From the NCBI GenBank assembly GCA_035771175.1, contig CM069594.1, positions 44,815,534 to 44,879,533 of the forward strand: a stretch of 64,000 nucleotides of DNA, given 5' to 3'. The DNA is from Paratinospora sagittata (lineage: Eukaryota > Streptophyta > Magnoliopsida > Ranunculales > Menispermaceae). This document shows positions 1-11,337 of the stretch, in pieces; the stretch's first letter is position 1, and each line of letters opens with the position of its first letter. Under the pieces are notes generated by a model. It ran no database searches and was not told the DNA's origin. It saw only the letters and a list, made by a program, of their open reading frames with translations. Made by a program: the position numbers and the translations under genes.

Positions 1-479
1 ATCGATTAAAACAGATGATCAATACATTCGACATGATACACGTAAAACAATAAAACCATGCAAAGTTGGTAACACGAGTACATGATAATCAATGATATAA
101 ATATGCATGATAAACAATTTTAACTGTATGATTGCACAATAATAATGATAATGTGTGTGCATGCATGATCAATATAATAATAGTGTATATGCATGAGTAT
201 GATAACCTATATGCACTATTTTCAAAAAGATGCAAGACATATTGCGGTTTGAATGTGTAATGGTTACTCTACAACACTAAGATTCTAAATAAGAATTACA
301 AACATGAAGCTCTTGAATTTTCGTGCAATGTTGTTCCATTCATATGCTTTGACAATATAGTTGAATCCATCTGATATAGTTAGTTAGCACTGAAACAACT
401 ACGTCAAAGAGATTAGTGATCACAAGTATGTTGTTTGTAATCATCGAAACAAAACAGGGTGAGAGTCGTTACATCAACA
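1..479 (-). mobile_element. Sirevirus-type LTR, partial
   Basis: The right edge reads ...ACATCAACA followed directly by a polypyrimidine tract (the complement of a polypurine tract), so on the minus strand this is the start (TGTTGATG...) of a 3' LTR. The left part is cut off by the window edge. It holds no ORF. Confidence 0.7.
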
Positions 480-496
480 ATCTCCCCCTTTTTGAT
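480..496 (-). other. Polypurine tract of minus-strand copia element
   Basis: On the minus strand the bases read ATCATCAAAAAGGGGGAGAT and abut the LTR. The same tract occurs before the LTRs at 4392, 29214 and 47885, which identifies it as the plus-strand priming site of this element group. Confidence 0.8.
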
Positions 497-1010
497 GATT
501 TCAAACAAATTCACTATTGGCCTGATTGAAGCAAGAAACATGATTTTTCGAGTGAATGAATGACATTATCATGCTACATTTAAGAATATACCACTAAAAA
601 AAATTAGCATTCAATAACATTTGAACAATAATCAATCAGATACCAATATAAACATACTCAGAAAGATTTGAACAATAGTAGCAAAATGTACATGTATATC
701 AATGTAATCAAGTCAAACATATACATGTGATCAACAAAGATGTATACATCAAAGATAGAATGAAAATAACAAAAGTACAAAAAGTACAAAACTGTGAACT
801 AAAAAGAACATACAAAACATCTCCAAAAACATATACATCCAAACTCCAAACATTCCCTTGAGTGTATAAATTTTTCCTTAGTATGTGCGTAGAAATGATC
901 TAGTCAATTAGACTAATCTCTCACCCCTTTTTGAAATATTAGAAAGAAGGTGTGCCTAAAATGGAGGGGACAATCAAGGATCAAGAGATCCAAGCCCAAC
1001 GAATATGTCG
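497..1010 (-). other. 3' noncoding interior of copia element
   Basis: This AT-rich stretch lies between the end of the pol remnant and the polypurine tract. I see no coding potential on either strand. Confidence 0.5.
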
Positions 1011-1752
1011 TCAGCTAGTGAAGTCGGGGCTGCGTCCTCCGTGGGGGTGGTCCCGGCATCTGCGTCGAGTATGACAGTTGTAACGGCAAATGAGGTAGGA
1101 GTGGTGGAGTGATAGATAATCAATTAAACACTTGGGCAAGTTTGAAAAATCAAACATGTCCAATTCTCGTCTTACATGTGAAAATTTATTTTTAGCCAAA
1201 GACTTGGTAAAGATATCAACTAACTGATCTTTAGTTCCAATATGGATCAATTTCACATATCCGCGTTGCACGTGACCTCGAAGAAAATGACGTCGAATCT
1301 CAATGTGTTTCGTTCTAGAGTGCATAACAAGATTTTTGGAAATGTTTATAGCACTTATATTATCACAATAATTTTCAACACATGGAATATTTATTTGATA
1401 ATCTGAAAGTTGTTATTTCATATATAACACTTGAGTGCAACAATTTCTGGCTGCAATGTATTCAACCTTTGCTATGGATAATGCTACTACATTCTATTTC
1501 TTGCTAAACCAAGAAATTAGTGAATCGCCCATGAAGTAACAAAATCCTGAGGCACTTTTTCTATTTGTTAAACTTCTGGCATAATTGGAATCAACAAAGC
1601 TCTTGAGATCGAAAGAAGTTCCTTTAACGTACCAGATACCCATATCTAGTGTGCCACTGATGTATCTAAATATTTGTTTAACACACTTTAGATGAGACTC
1701 TTTAGGATCATATTGAAATCTAGCACATAGACAAACGCCAACTTCAAAGATC
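1011..1752 (-). pseudogene. Ty1/copia pol remnant, RNase H and C-terminus
   Basis: Read on the minus strand, the first block (1752-1494) has the copia RT/RNase H junction signature: CARFQYDPKESHL, then an IFRYISGT block, then FVDSNYA and NRKSASGFCYFMG. The next block (1325-1011) has the terminal copia block HSRTKHIEIRRHFLR followed by QLVDIFTKSL. Between them the frame is broken by stops and shifts, although the 'EYIA' RNase H stretch is still readable. The terminal Asp of the RNase H motif is in the conserved 'HSRTKHIDIR' context but reads HIEIR here. In an active element this domain degrades the RNA strand of the RNA/DNA hybrid. The copy is truncated on its 5' side at about 1752, where an unrelated plus-strand fragment begins. 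It is clearly dead. Confidence 0.85.
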
Positions 1753-2147
1753 AAGGAGAACTTCTACACTGTATCAAGGCATCTCTTCCTTCTGCTAACA
1801 TTGAGCTTAATCTTCAAAAGGTTGAAGCATCACACTCAGAGTTGAATCAAAAGATGCGAGAAAGTGTAGTGTATATGATGGCACAGACTAAAAGACTCGG
1901 TCCAGTTTTCACATACATTGAAGGCAAAAGAGTTAATGTTCCTCCTCCTCCTTGTATGCCTAAATTTGTCGGACCCAAGACCATTGCTAGAAGACCCAGG
2001 CCTGCTACTTCTCTAACTTCATCTACATCTACTTTAGGAAATGTAGAGCCCACGCCTGTAGAAGATACTGCTCCAGCTTCCTCTGATCCTCTAGCACCTC
2101 ATGATGAGGATACCTCATCCCGAGCCATCATTCCATATCAGGACTAG
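1753..2147 (+). pseudogene. C-terminal fragment of Sirevirus env-like ORF
   Basis: The open frame ends at a stop at 2145-2147. The stretch with KRLGPVFTYIEG then KRVNVPPPP matches the corresponding part of the env-like ORF of element C (KRFEMLFHLSEKHGVNVPPSP at about 25740-25800). A low-complexity Ser/Thr/Pro tail with acidic residues follows. The N-terminal part is missing because the sequence switches to minus-strand pol debris at 1752. The role of env-like proteins in plant Sireviruses is unknown. I see no membrane segment in the part that remains. Confidence 0.65.
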
Positions 2148-2241
2148 GATAGAGTCTATGACATTTTGTGTAGATGGATATATGTTTATGTGCTACTTTT
2201 GGCCTATATTGTGGATGTTGTGAGTGTTTGATTTTTGATTG

Positions 2242-2298
<57 letters not shown>

Positions 2299-4375
2299 GA
2301 TCAGTTGTATGGGAAACTGAGATTTTGCTGGGGAGATGCTGCCCAATTTTTGTTAGATCTTTTGTCCTTATTTCTGAACAATCAATGAAATGTTATTGGA
2401 TCTTATCTATTAAAGATTGGTATGTTAATTCTTTGTTACTATAGAATGATGAATTTAGTATAGATGATCAATTTTTAATTATCTATCTCTTACATCTATA
2501 ATACTATGATCATGCTAAATTGTGAATATGTCTATAGTCATTGATGTCTAATGTGTATATGTTTTGAAATATGAAACTATATATGATTGTGCTTAAACTT
2601 TCCATTTTATGGAACATAGTTTTAAAGACAAATGTGTTCATTTCTATGCTATATTGCTTGAAATCATTAGACAGAAATGTTACATACTTCACTTTTATCT
2701 ATCTTGAACTCTAATGTATGTTAATCCCTATACTCATTTGAGTATGATACTATGGATCACTATATATGCCCACACTTCTATTAATATATCTTTGGCATTA
2801 ATATGAACAACTCATAGCTAGGCATTGGATTATCCTTTCATATTTTTGCCTGTGTTATCTCGTTATATTGTGATTATGCTTGTCCTAAGTTTATGAAACT
2901 ACTATATGTGCATGATTCATCTATAAGTATGATTCAATAACTCTCCCGTTATATGCTCAATAACTCTCAAGAATCACTTTAAAAATTTATTATAGGCCAT
3001 AGACATATTCTCATACTATATACCTATTTCCTTAGAATGCAATTGTCTATGTTATCCCTTGGCATTGCCTTTCATACACTTGATCTTGATGCATGCCCTT
3101 CATCTTAAATCATATAAATATCAAAAATTCAAATTTAGATTTCTAAGAAGTGCCTTGAACCTCCTACTCATACTTTGCACTTCATTAGCATTATCAAAGC
3201 TAGCATACGCCACTACTTGAATGATTATATAACATTACACACATTTAAGTCATTCAAATCTTATTGCCATGGCTTTCACATCTCATGATTTCTTTTACAT
3301 GGTTCATATGGTTGATAAGTGTGCTATACTTCATCTTGTATATCATTCATGTTTATCAATGTTAAATGATTGTAATATGAATGTTGTGCTTAATATATGC
3401 TATATGCTCATTCAATATCAAATGATAAATATCATTTTTAGGCTTTTCTCTTCATATGCAATATCTACATATGTCTAAACCTTGGAAAGTTAATCTGATG
3501 CTTTGCTTAAACTTCAAACCATATATGCATCAAATGCTTATGTTTTTGATATCTAATGGATGACATGAACTTCAAAAATATATTTTGCATCTCATTAGAA
3601 CCATGATAGCCAGGCCTTGCTTAATCATAGATCATTTTCCCTATACTATGAATCTTATGTATGCTTGTGCTTATTTCTCACACATAATAGAGCATACTTC
3701 GTATTAGACGTATGTTGATAATCAAATTCATATTCTTGTCTAATACCATGAGAATGATTGCTTGTGATTAAAATTCTTTATAAATTCATCTTTCAGCAAA
3801 TCTTTCTCACTTCCCATGACTAGATGCCTCCTATAATTTTAAATTCTCTTGTGCATCTACATGATTTTATTCTTGGCTATGCTATGCAACATTCTAAAAT
3901 ATCATCTAGCTAGCCTATGAACGTTGAGCTAAACTTTTCCATATTTTTATCTTGTCATGTCTATATTTCTGCATGTGCTTAAACATTTCATCTTGAATCT
4001 TATGTATGTGTTTTATGGTATTTCATCCCTCATGTATTTATATGTGCTTAATCGTGACTTGTTGTCATGAATCTTCTTGAGCTTGAGTGCATAGAGTTAA
4101 GGAGAGTCTCCATCTCTTTTTGAAAGGGGGAGCTTTCGTGTTTTAATTCTATGCTTTAGGATTACCTTCATGGGAATCTTGATAATTCTTTCCACCTTTT
4201 TGATAATGTCAAAAGAGGAGAGAAAATAGAGAAATAAGAAAAATAGTTGAATCTTGGTAAACACTATTGATTGATAATATGTATGAATGAATGTTCTTCA
4301 TATTTCATATTTATGATTTTACTATCTTGCATTATATGATTGTTATGTTTATCAAGTTTATTTTGTTTGTCATCA
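2148..4375 (+). other. Long 3' noncoding interior of Sirevirus
   Basis: 2.2 kb of AT-rich sequence separates the env-like stop codon from the polypurine tract. The short ORFs inside it (for example around 3269-3478) are Ile/Tyr/Met-rich with no recognisable domain, and I consider them chance. Confidence 0.55.
2246..2294. repeat. (TA)n microsatellite
   Basis: Uninterrupted TA dinucleotide run of about 24 units within the 3' noncoding interior. Confidence 0.97.
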
Positions 4376-4391
4376 TAAAAAAGGGGGAGAT
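4376..4391 (+). other. Polypurine tract
   Basis: AAAAAAGGGGGAGAT immediately precedes a TGTTGG LTR start, giving plus orientation for this element. Confidence 0.85.
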
Positions 4392-5668
4392 TGTTGGCCT
4401 AAGTGGTTTCTTACTTAGCACTCTCTTATGTGTTTTGATGCTAACAAACCATATACCATTTGGTGTCATTGTTTGAACTAAGTATATTTCAATACCTTAA
4501 GTAAAGCGAAGAAGGATTACAAACTCAATTACAAGAAGAATAATTAAAGTGGACTCAAAGCTCAAATCAAGTTCAAAGACTCTTCCAAGAATGAACAACA
4601 CGAACAAAAGATTTCAAGAAAAGTGGAATTGAGATTAAGAGAGAGATATGCAAGTCTAGAATTAGGATGTACTTTCTTTATTCCTTATTGCTCAATCCTT
4701 TCAAATCATACATGCATAAATCTTTTGCACAATCATCATATTTCAAATGATCATGATGTTTAATCTATTAAAAAATGATCTTAATGTTTTCAATCATGTT
4801 TTGTTCATTGGAAAATGATTTCAAATGTTTTCAAGTCTTTATCTTCATGCTCAAAGTGTTTGATTTGATTTAAACTAGTTTGTACATTGATTTTTCAAAG
4901 AAATATCTTTAAACTAAGTGAATTTTGAAAAACTAGGCTTGAGAAGCGCGCTCCTTAGCCTTGGAGTGAGCTCCTTAACATTATGAGCAAATGACCTCTC
5001 TATTTTGTACAGAGAAGCGCGCTCCTTGCGTGCAGACAAAAACTCTGGTTAAGCCCATCGGGATGTTAACGTTGTATTAGCGCCCTCTTTGATTTTTGAG
5101 TTTCTGTCTATCAGAGAAGCGCGTTCTTTGTGGTCTGCAGAATTCTAACGGTCAGATTTTTGAATCTTTGACCACTCCAATGGTCATAATTGAGTGTAAC
5201 GGCTAGTAACTATTTTCCATTTATTTATACATCTACTGTAGCTATTTTACACTAGAGAAAGAGAGCACACACAAATAATCAAACACATTATCTAGATTTC
5301 TAGGGTTTTCCAATTTTTAAAGAGATTCTTCAAAATAAGAAAATGAGCTTCAATCTTTTTAAAGTATTCTCTCATTCTCAAAGATTTCGTAGTTGGTGTT
5401 TGACTGAGTCAAAGGCTTTTGAAGTGCATTTCACAATCGTTTTTCTAAGATCATCATACAAGCTTTCTAAAGATCGTATTTGAGCAATATCAAATATTTG
5501 TAAAAGGTTGTAAGTGATATCTCTAACTGTAACGCTTTGTACATTTGAGTCAAATAAATCGTTGACTTATACGCATTGTCAGCTATATTTATATGCGTTT
5601 ACATATGAATTGGTCTTAGACTAGTGTACTTGTGTGTATTGGACTTAAAATAACATAACTGTGTGAAT
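4392..5668 (+). mobile_element. Sirevirus 3' LTR, truncated at its 3' end
   Basis: Begins TGTTGGCCTAAGTGG right after the polypurine tract. U3 carries three GCGC palindrome units (AGAAGCGCGCTCCTT and variants, 4940-5120) and a TATA-like TTTATTTATACA at about 5219. The expected Sirevirus LTR end (CCACTATAAAT ... CCAACA) is absent. Around 5669 the sequence changes to a different, chromovirus-like LTR; this boundary is approximate. Confidence 0.65.
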
Positions 5669-7482
5669 GATAAGTCAATGGTACCTTAGGACCATAATTG
5701 GAACACTTTGAATGACACTTATAATAATTTTTTCATGTTGAAACATCAAGGTGCGAGCTTCTGGGGGATAAGCGTGTTCCTATGGTGAAAACCTGAGAAC
5801 AATATTTCTGGAAAGTATCAGAGAAGCACACTCCTGTCAAGGGAGAAGCGCGCTCCTCAGGAGTTTGGGTGAAAATTCTATTTTCTGAGCGAAAGAGAAG
5901 AGCGCTCCTTACTTTGAGAAGAGCGCTCCTTACTTTGAGAAGTGCGCTCCTCACTGTCTGGTAGAGTTTTTAAAAATGGAGGGTAAGGTGGTGTGCATGT
6001 TTTTAAGTTGAATTGCTCAAGCTGGAAGTTAAGGAAGAGCAGAGGAACGAAAATGAAGTCAAGGAAAAGAGTTTGGAGGATCAAATCAAAGGTAATCACT
6101 TGTCTTTTTGAGTTAAAAACTCTAGATTTGAGTTCCTCTTGTTGAGCTGTTCAACATACTTGATTTTTGTAGGATTTTGATGGTCGGTGTTGAAGGTTGA
6201 AAAAGAGGGTTTGATGCTGGATTTGGGTGATTTTGATATTCAAATGATTGGTAAGGGTTTCCTTCTTGTTGTGTATGTAATCTGGATATGATATTGGGTT
6301 TAATTGAGATATTTTAATGGTGGAAGTGTTCACCCTAGTTGTTGAAGCAGTTGAGGGTTTGAAGCTCCATTAATGGAGGTTTTGTTTAGGCTAAATGGGC
6401 TTTGTTAGATGATTATGATTATGAGCAATTGGAATTGTATAATTGAGATGGTTTTCATTGAAAATTGCAGAGAACGTTATTAAGGATTGAACATTGGTGA
6501 ATTGTGTAATGGTTGCAATAGCCGGTTAGAACATGAATCATTCCAGGAATAAGTCCCGCATGAGTAATACTTTGAGTATCTCATAGGCTTAGTGGATGTC
6601 TTGGAATTGATAGGAATGATATTGAGTATGAGAGGATAGTTAGACTACCCTTGTTTGGGCCGAACGAGGGGGAGTCCCACTCTATACTTGGAAGGTGGGA
6701 GATGGATGAGACTTTCAATGGAAAGTATATATATGCTTTGAAAAATATTGCAGGAGGCTTCAAACTATTTGTGTGCATATATGTATTGTTAAATTTGCAT
6801 TTGATTCTTTAAATGTGTTTGACTTGACTTTCTCATCATGTTTGTTAAATGCATATGAATGTCATAGAATGAAAATTATTCACTAAGCTTGTTGTAGCTT
6901 ACCCAATTCCCTCCAATATTTTAGGTAAGGATCCCAAAGGCAAAGGAAAGGCAAGAGAAGGGTAGAAGCTCTTCGATCTCCTTTCTGTTATGTATGTATG
7001 GAGGAGGGAATTGGAAACTTGTTTATTTTGTTATGTATAATTATCATATTGTGTCTATATATTATCACTTAGATGAGAGTAGTGATAATGTGGTTTGATT
7101 TGAGAAAAGGGAAACTTGAAATGAGAAATAGTGTTTCATGATGTAAATATTTTGGATATAGAATACTACTTTGATAATGTGAATATTTGATTATGTTCAT
7201 ATAAGTAGGAATAAGGTTATACTTATGTAGAATGGAATGGAATGGAATGATATCACTAATTACGAGTGATGTTGATTAGGTTATATATGTGATTTGAATT
7301 GTGGTTTATCAGAAAAAATTTGTGAGATGTCCATTTTATGGGGACATGCTGTCGAAATTTTTTGAATGTTGTGTATTTTCGATGAGGCTGACAGTGTATT
7401 ATACATTGTATACATGATATGTATAGTATATAATATACTTTGCCGGTCATGATGTCACCCCAATTGAGGGACGTCGTGACAC
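5669..7482 (+). mobile_element. Ty3/gypsy chromovirus-type LTR, 5' truncated
   Basis: The layout matches the LTR starting at 62599: GGTACC(T/C)TAGGA, several GCGC palindromes, a GGTAAGGA/GGTAATCA block, then a 'CTTACCCAATTCCCTCC' block and a TTTTAGGTAAGG block near the 3' end, ending GACGTCGTGACA. No polypurine tract or primer site lies next to it, so it is a fragment or a solo LTR. The ORFs within it are fortuitous. The left boundary is approximate. Confidence 0.55.
5895..5957 (+). repeat. Three 21-bp tandem repeats with GCGC palindrome
   Basis: GAGAAGAGCGCTCCTTACTTT starts at 5895, 5916 and, with changes, 5937. Each copy contains an AGCGCT/GTGCGCT core. Two more units of the same motif lie at about 5820-5860. 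Confidence 0.9.
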
Positions 7483-7545
7483 TATCTCTCTCTCTCCATT
7501 ACAAGCTTAATGTTTAATATCATGTGATTGATGTATATGCACTGT
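7483..7545 (+). mobile_element. Host Sirevirus LTR fragment, piece 1
   Basis: This short piece, continued at 19008-19142, resembles 27945-28130 of the solo LTR at 25973-28547 (ATTGTAA(A)GTGTTCTAC continues across the insertion). It is the target in which gypsy element A sits. Confidence 0.5.
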
Positions 7546-8913
7546 TGTAATACCCTAGGATTTCACAAAAAAAAAAAAATGTATCGTTCGGGCGCCCGCC
7601 CGAACGTTCAGGCGCCAATCTCTCTATATAAACACCCTCCCCCTCCTCATTTCTTACACCAAATTAACTCATCTTGTGATTTTTCTTCTCCTTTCACTCA
7701 TTCTGAGTTTTTAGTCTTTGAGACTCTCTGTGCGGCGCAACGCGGTTCTGTCCGGACGAAGGCGCCAAATCTGAAAGAAGAAGTTCTTATCTGAAGGTGG
7801 GGAACGAAACATAGGTTTGCATGTTTTATAACTTTTATTAAAGTTTACATTCATTTATTATTATGTCTACCATTCATTTACACAACATTATTTCGTATAA
7901 CATTCATACTGTCATACTTATGCCTGTATAATTGGAATTCATGTGTTACGCTGTTGTGATGCCGGATTAGTAGTCAATCTGACTCAACCAGACCCAGTCT
8001 TGTCCTCAGTAACTTTAAATAGTGAACGAGAGGCAGCATGCTGCTCTAGACGATTGGTATTTAAGCAGACCTCGTGTCTCACCTCTCAACTGGAGACTGA
8101 TATGGTTGGTCTTATTTGAAAACTATCAGCTTATACAGTAATACTGAATGTCCTAACCATGCACATAGTGATACCGACCCTGATAAGGATCACCAGACGT
8201 TGCCAAAGTCAGTCTAAATGTTAAGAAAAGATCAGACCAGTTCATGCATTAGCATCATACATATCACCACCTAGGGACGTATGTGGTTTATGATTCATAT
8301 AATAGTTAGGAGCGATGCTCGCTATTCATTATATTTCTCTGAAGAAGGACGTACAATGAGAACTTGGCTATTCCCGGGGAGGGACATCTGTACGTGAATC
8401 CAGAGCATCGTTCCTGAGAAGGGACGTACAATGAGAACCCGGCTATTCCCGGGAGGGACATCTGTACGTGAACTTAGGCAATGTACAATCATTAAACCAT
8501 TATGAGACGGTGTCATGCATACATACATATTGATTGATTATGATGCTCACATGTGTATTTAAGATATTTGATTACGAGGTGTGCTTTATTAACTGTTATA
8601 TTCACGAACTATTTTACCCACTGAGTGCGTTAAGCTCACTCCATTATTATCTAATTTTTCACAGGAAATTAGGGTGGACTGAGTGCAGGTTTATGGGGCC
8701 CACATTTTGTACCCCTTGTATTATTCATTGGGGATTTTTGGGAGAATGTTCCCTTAATCATTTCATGTACAAAAATATTCTGAATTTAATGAAATCAAAC
8801 TTGTACTGTATTGTATTTCCGCTGCGTACTCTGCTGCCATTGTGATAATTCTAAATGCGCGCCCCGTCAGCGAGTGTACCGCAGGTTTAGGCGCGTCCGG
8901 GCGGGGTGTGACA
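7546..8913 (+). mobile_element. 5' LTR of element A
   Basis: TGTAATACCCTAGG ... GGGCGGGGTGTGACA. A GC palindrome (CGGGCGCCCGCCCG with flanking TTC/GAA arms, about 7587-7610) lies just upstream of a TATATAAA box at 7625. Near the 3' end is the 'ACCCACTGAG...TTTTTCACAGG' block typical of chromovirus LTRs. Confidence 0.92.
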
Positions 8914-8918
8914 TTTAA

Positions 8919-8930
8919 TGGTATCAGAGC
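8919..8930 (+). other. tRNA-Met primer binding site of element A
   Basis: TGGTATCAGAGC, the complement of the initiator tRNA-Met 3' end, five bases after the LTR. Confidence 0.92.
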
Positions 8931-8975
8931 GTACGGTCCACGACCCGCCCAAGTCCACCAAATTAGGGGAAATTT

Positions 8976-9005
8976 TTTTTTATTAGATATATATATCTCT
9001 AGAAC

Positions 9006-9065
<60 letters not shown>

Positions 9066-9138
9066 AATTGTATATAGTTGAGAATTTTATTAAATATATA
9101 TATCTAGAAAACTATATAGTTTTTATATAGTTTAGATT

Positions 9139-9180
<42 letters not shown>

Positions 9181-9507
9181 TGATTTAAGAAAACTATATA
9201 TATGGTTATGATTAAATATATATATCTATATATCTATGTATATATGAAATATATATGTGCCATATTGGTAATGGAAAAATTTGGATGAAATTATTTTATT
9301 TTATTTTTTTATTAGATATATATATCAATTATATATAGTTGAGATTTATATTAAATATATATATCTAAAAAACTATATATATATATGGTTATGATTAAAT
9401 ATATATATCTATATATCTATGTATATATGAGATATATATGTACCATGTTGCTAATGGAAAAATTTGGATGAAAAATTTTATTAGATATATATATATATAT
9501 ATATCTA

Positions 9508-9538
<31 letters not shown>

Positions 9539-9712
9539 CAATTATATATAGTTGAGATTTATATTAAATATATATGTAGAAAACTATATATTATTTTTAT
9601 ATAGTTTAGTTTCAAATATATATATAGTTGATTTATGAAAACTATATATATATATGGTTATGATTAAATATATATATCTATATATAGATGAGATATATAT
9701 ATCATATTGCTA
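8976..9712. repeat. AT-rich leader minisatellite
   Basis: Long TA runs alternate with a recurring block: 'GGTTATGATTAAATATATAT ... GAGATATATATGTACCAT', then a TTGGATGAAA-like end. The block occurs three times (about 9200-9290, 9385-9475 and 9656-9740) with TTATATTAAATATATATCTAGA segments between. Element B has one copy (51890-52090). Confidence 0.85.
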
Positions 9713-9851
9713 AAGGAAAATTTTGATAAATGATGGCATAAACATCAAGAGAAAAAAATGAAAATATTGTCCAATGGACAAAGCATAAATCTTAAAAATG
9801 TTAGGAATATATTTTGTGTCTTTCACAAATTTATTTTCCTTTTAGAAAAAA

Positions 9852-11337
9852 ATGGTCTCAAGTGAAAGAGCGACTTCCGATAGTAGGGAACCAATTCCCA
9901 CTAAACTCAAAGAATTGTCCAGAAGGGAGGTTATGACTATGAAGAGTATCGCCAACAGAGATCTCCGCCTCCGTCCCATTCTTCACGAAAAACTTGCAAC
10001 ACGGGGTGGTTGAACATAACAAAAGTTAAGACTTGATGAAATCCTTCTACGGAGCCATGAATTGCGTGAGACTCCACGAAGATGAGATCAACCCTGTGTT
10101 GGAGACAATAGTCAAGGGAACAAAGATTTCTATCAATGTCGAAATCATTGCACGACTTATGGAGATTCCAATTGAAGATAGAATCATTGATCCACATGAA
10201 CCCCAGACAGTTGTAGAGATCGCAGAGTCAAACGAACAGTTGTTCAATTCCTTCACCAAAGAGCCGTACACACAATCAACATACACCAATCTTCCAAACG
10301 ACCTCCTTAAACCATCTCTTGCCGGACTTGGAAAGATTGTATTCAGCAACATCTTGCCAGAAAGGGGGATTAGAGGTATTATGTCAAGGGCTCAACTTCT
10401 TGTGCTATATTGCATAGAGAAGAAAATTAAGGTCTCCCTACCTCCCATCATCATCTAACAAATGTTGAGAGTCATTCAAAACCCTTTGAGAAAGGATCTC
10501 CTCGGCTATGGAGTCTTGATCATGAGAATGCTAGATGAGGCAAACATCAACACTTTTGATAAGTCTTCGAAGCAGATCACTGAGGCGGTTACAACATCCT
10601 CTATCTTCAAGACATATGTCACAAGTAGAGGGGTAACTGACGAGGAAGTATTCGGCGCGACTTTTAATGGTCAAAGAATGAGAGATGAATATGGATGTTG
10701 TTACCGAAAGAGTCGACGCAAGATTCCTGTTAGGAAAGTACCAAATAATGAGCCAAACCAGAACCATACGTCAAACCCAGCCTCGATTGATGATCCAATC
10801 GAGCACCTGTTCACTGATGAAGATTTTTTTGCCAACCTAAATCAATCTCAACCAAATCAAGATAGACAAAGTGCTCAAGCAAATCCACCAACCTGGAACG
10901 TGCCAACTCAAGGCAACATTTCGTACCAAAGGTTTCCAACTCCTGAGGCACCGTACTAGCCAGTTCCACAAGTTTTTGTGAACCAAGAACAATTGAATTG
11001 GGCGGCACCAAATTATAGAAGACAGGACATCCCAATGAGCCCATTATTTCAAGACTTTTCAACACAAACATATCCAAATGTCCAAGGGGTTCCAGTTAGA
11101 GGATCCCCGTACAATCAAAACAACTACCCCTCACCTATGAGTCACCTGTACAACCAATACTTTCCACCAATGCCTACGACTTACCCTCCACCTATGGGCC
11201 AATCGACCTATCAACCATCGATGGGACAATCGACTAACCCATTCGAACAGTTAAATATGATCGTATCCAGTATTGCTGAGATAAAAGAGACTCAAAATGA
11301 TATGTTAACACGTATGCAAAACTTCGAAGAACAATGA
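9852..11337 (+). pseudogene. Accessory ORF upstream of gag, element A (plant transposon-protein-like)
   Basis: The start ATG is inferred from alignment to the B copy at 52202 (MVSSER versus MASSEG). The protein would be about 490 residues. The core (roughly residues 60-240) has the pattern of the 'putative plant transposon protein' family (Pfam Transposase_32, as I recall it): an AMNCVRLHEDEINPVLET strand region, an ISINVEIIARLMEIP block, then GKIVFSNILPERGIRG, LYCIEKK and IIII. The C-terminal half is Asn/Gln/Pro/Tyr-rich and disordered, ending EEQ-stop; B stops at the same place. Disruptions are a 1-base loss near 9998, a short deletion near 10029, CAA-to-TAA at 10456-10458 and TAG at 10957. 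Function unknown. Its position between primer site and gag is unusual for a chromovirus. Confidence 0.7.

Noticed and set aside
2128..2346. ORF with a long Ile-Tyr repeat
   Set aside because: It is the translation of a (TA)n microsatellite and not a protein gene.
2148..4375. Hidden tRNA, snoRNA or miRNA gene in the long noncoding stretch
   Set aside because: I found no cloverleaf boxes or long inverted repeat beyond simple TA runs.
8322..8528. ORFs within the gypsy LTRs (also 8534-8845, 18637-18939, 50244-50471, 60373-60750, 60997-61233)
   Set aside because: All are in LTR sequence and recur only because the LTR is repeated; no protein features.
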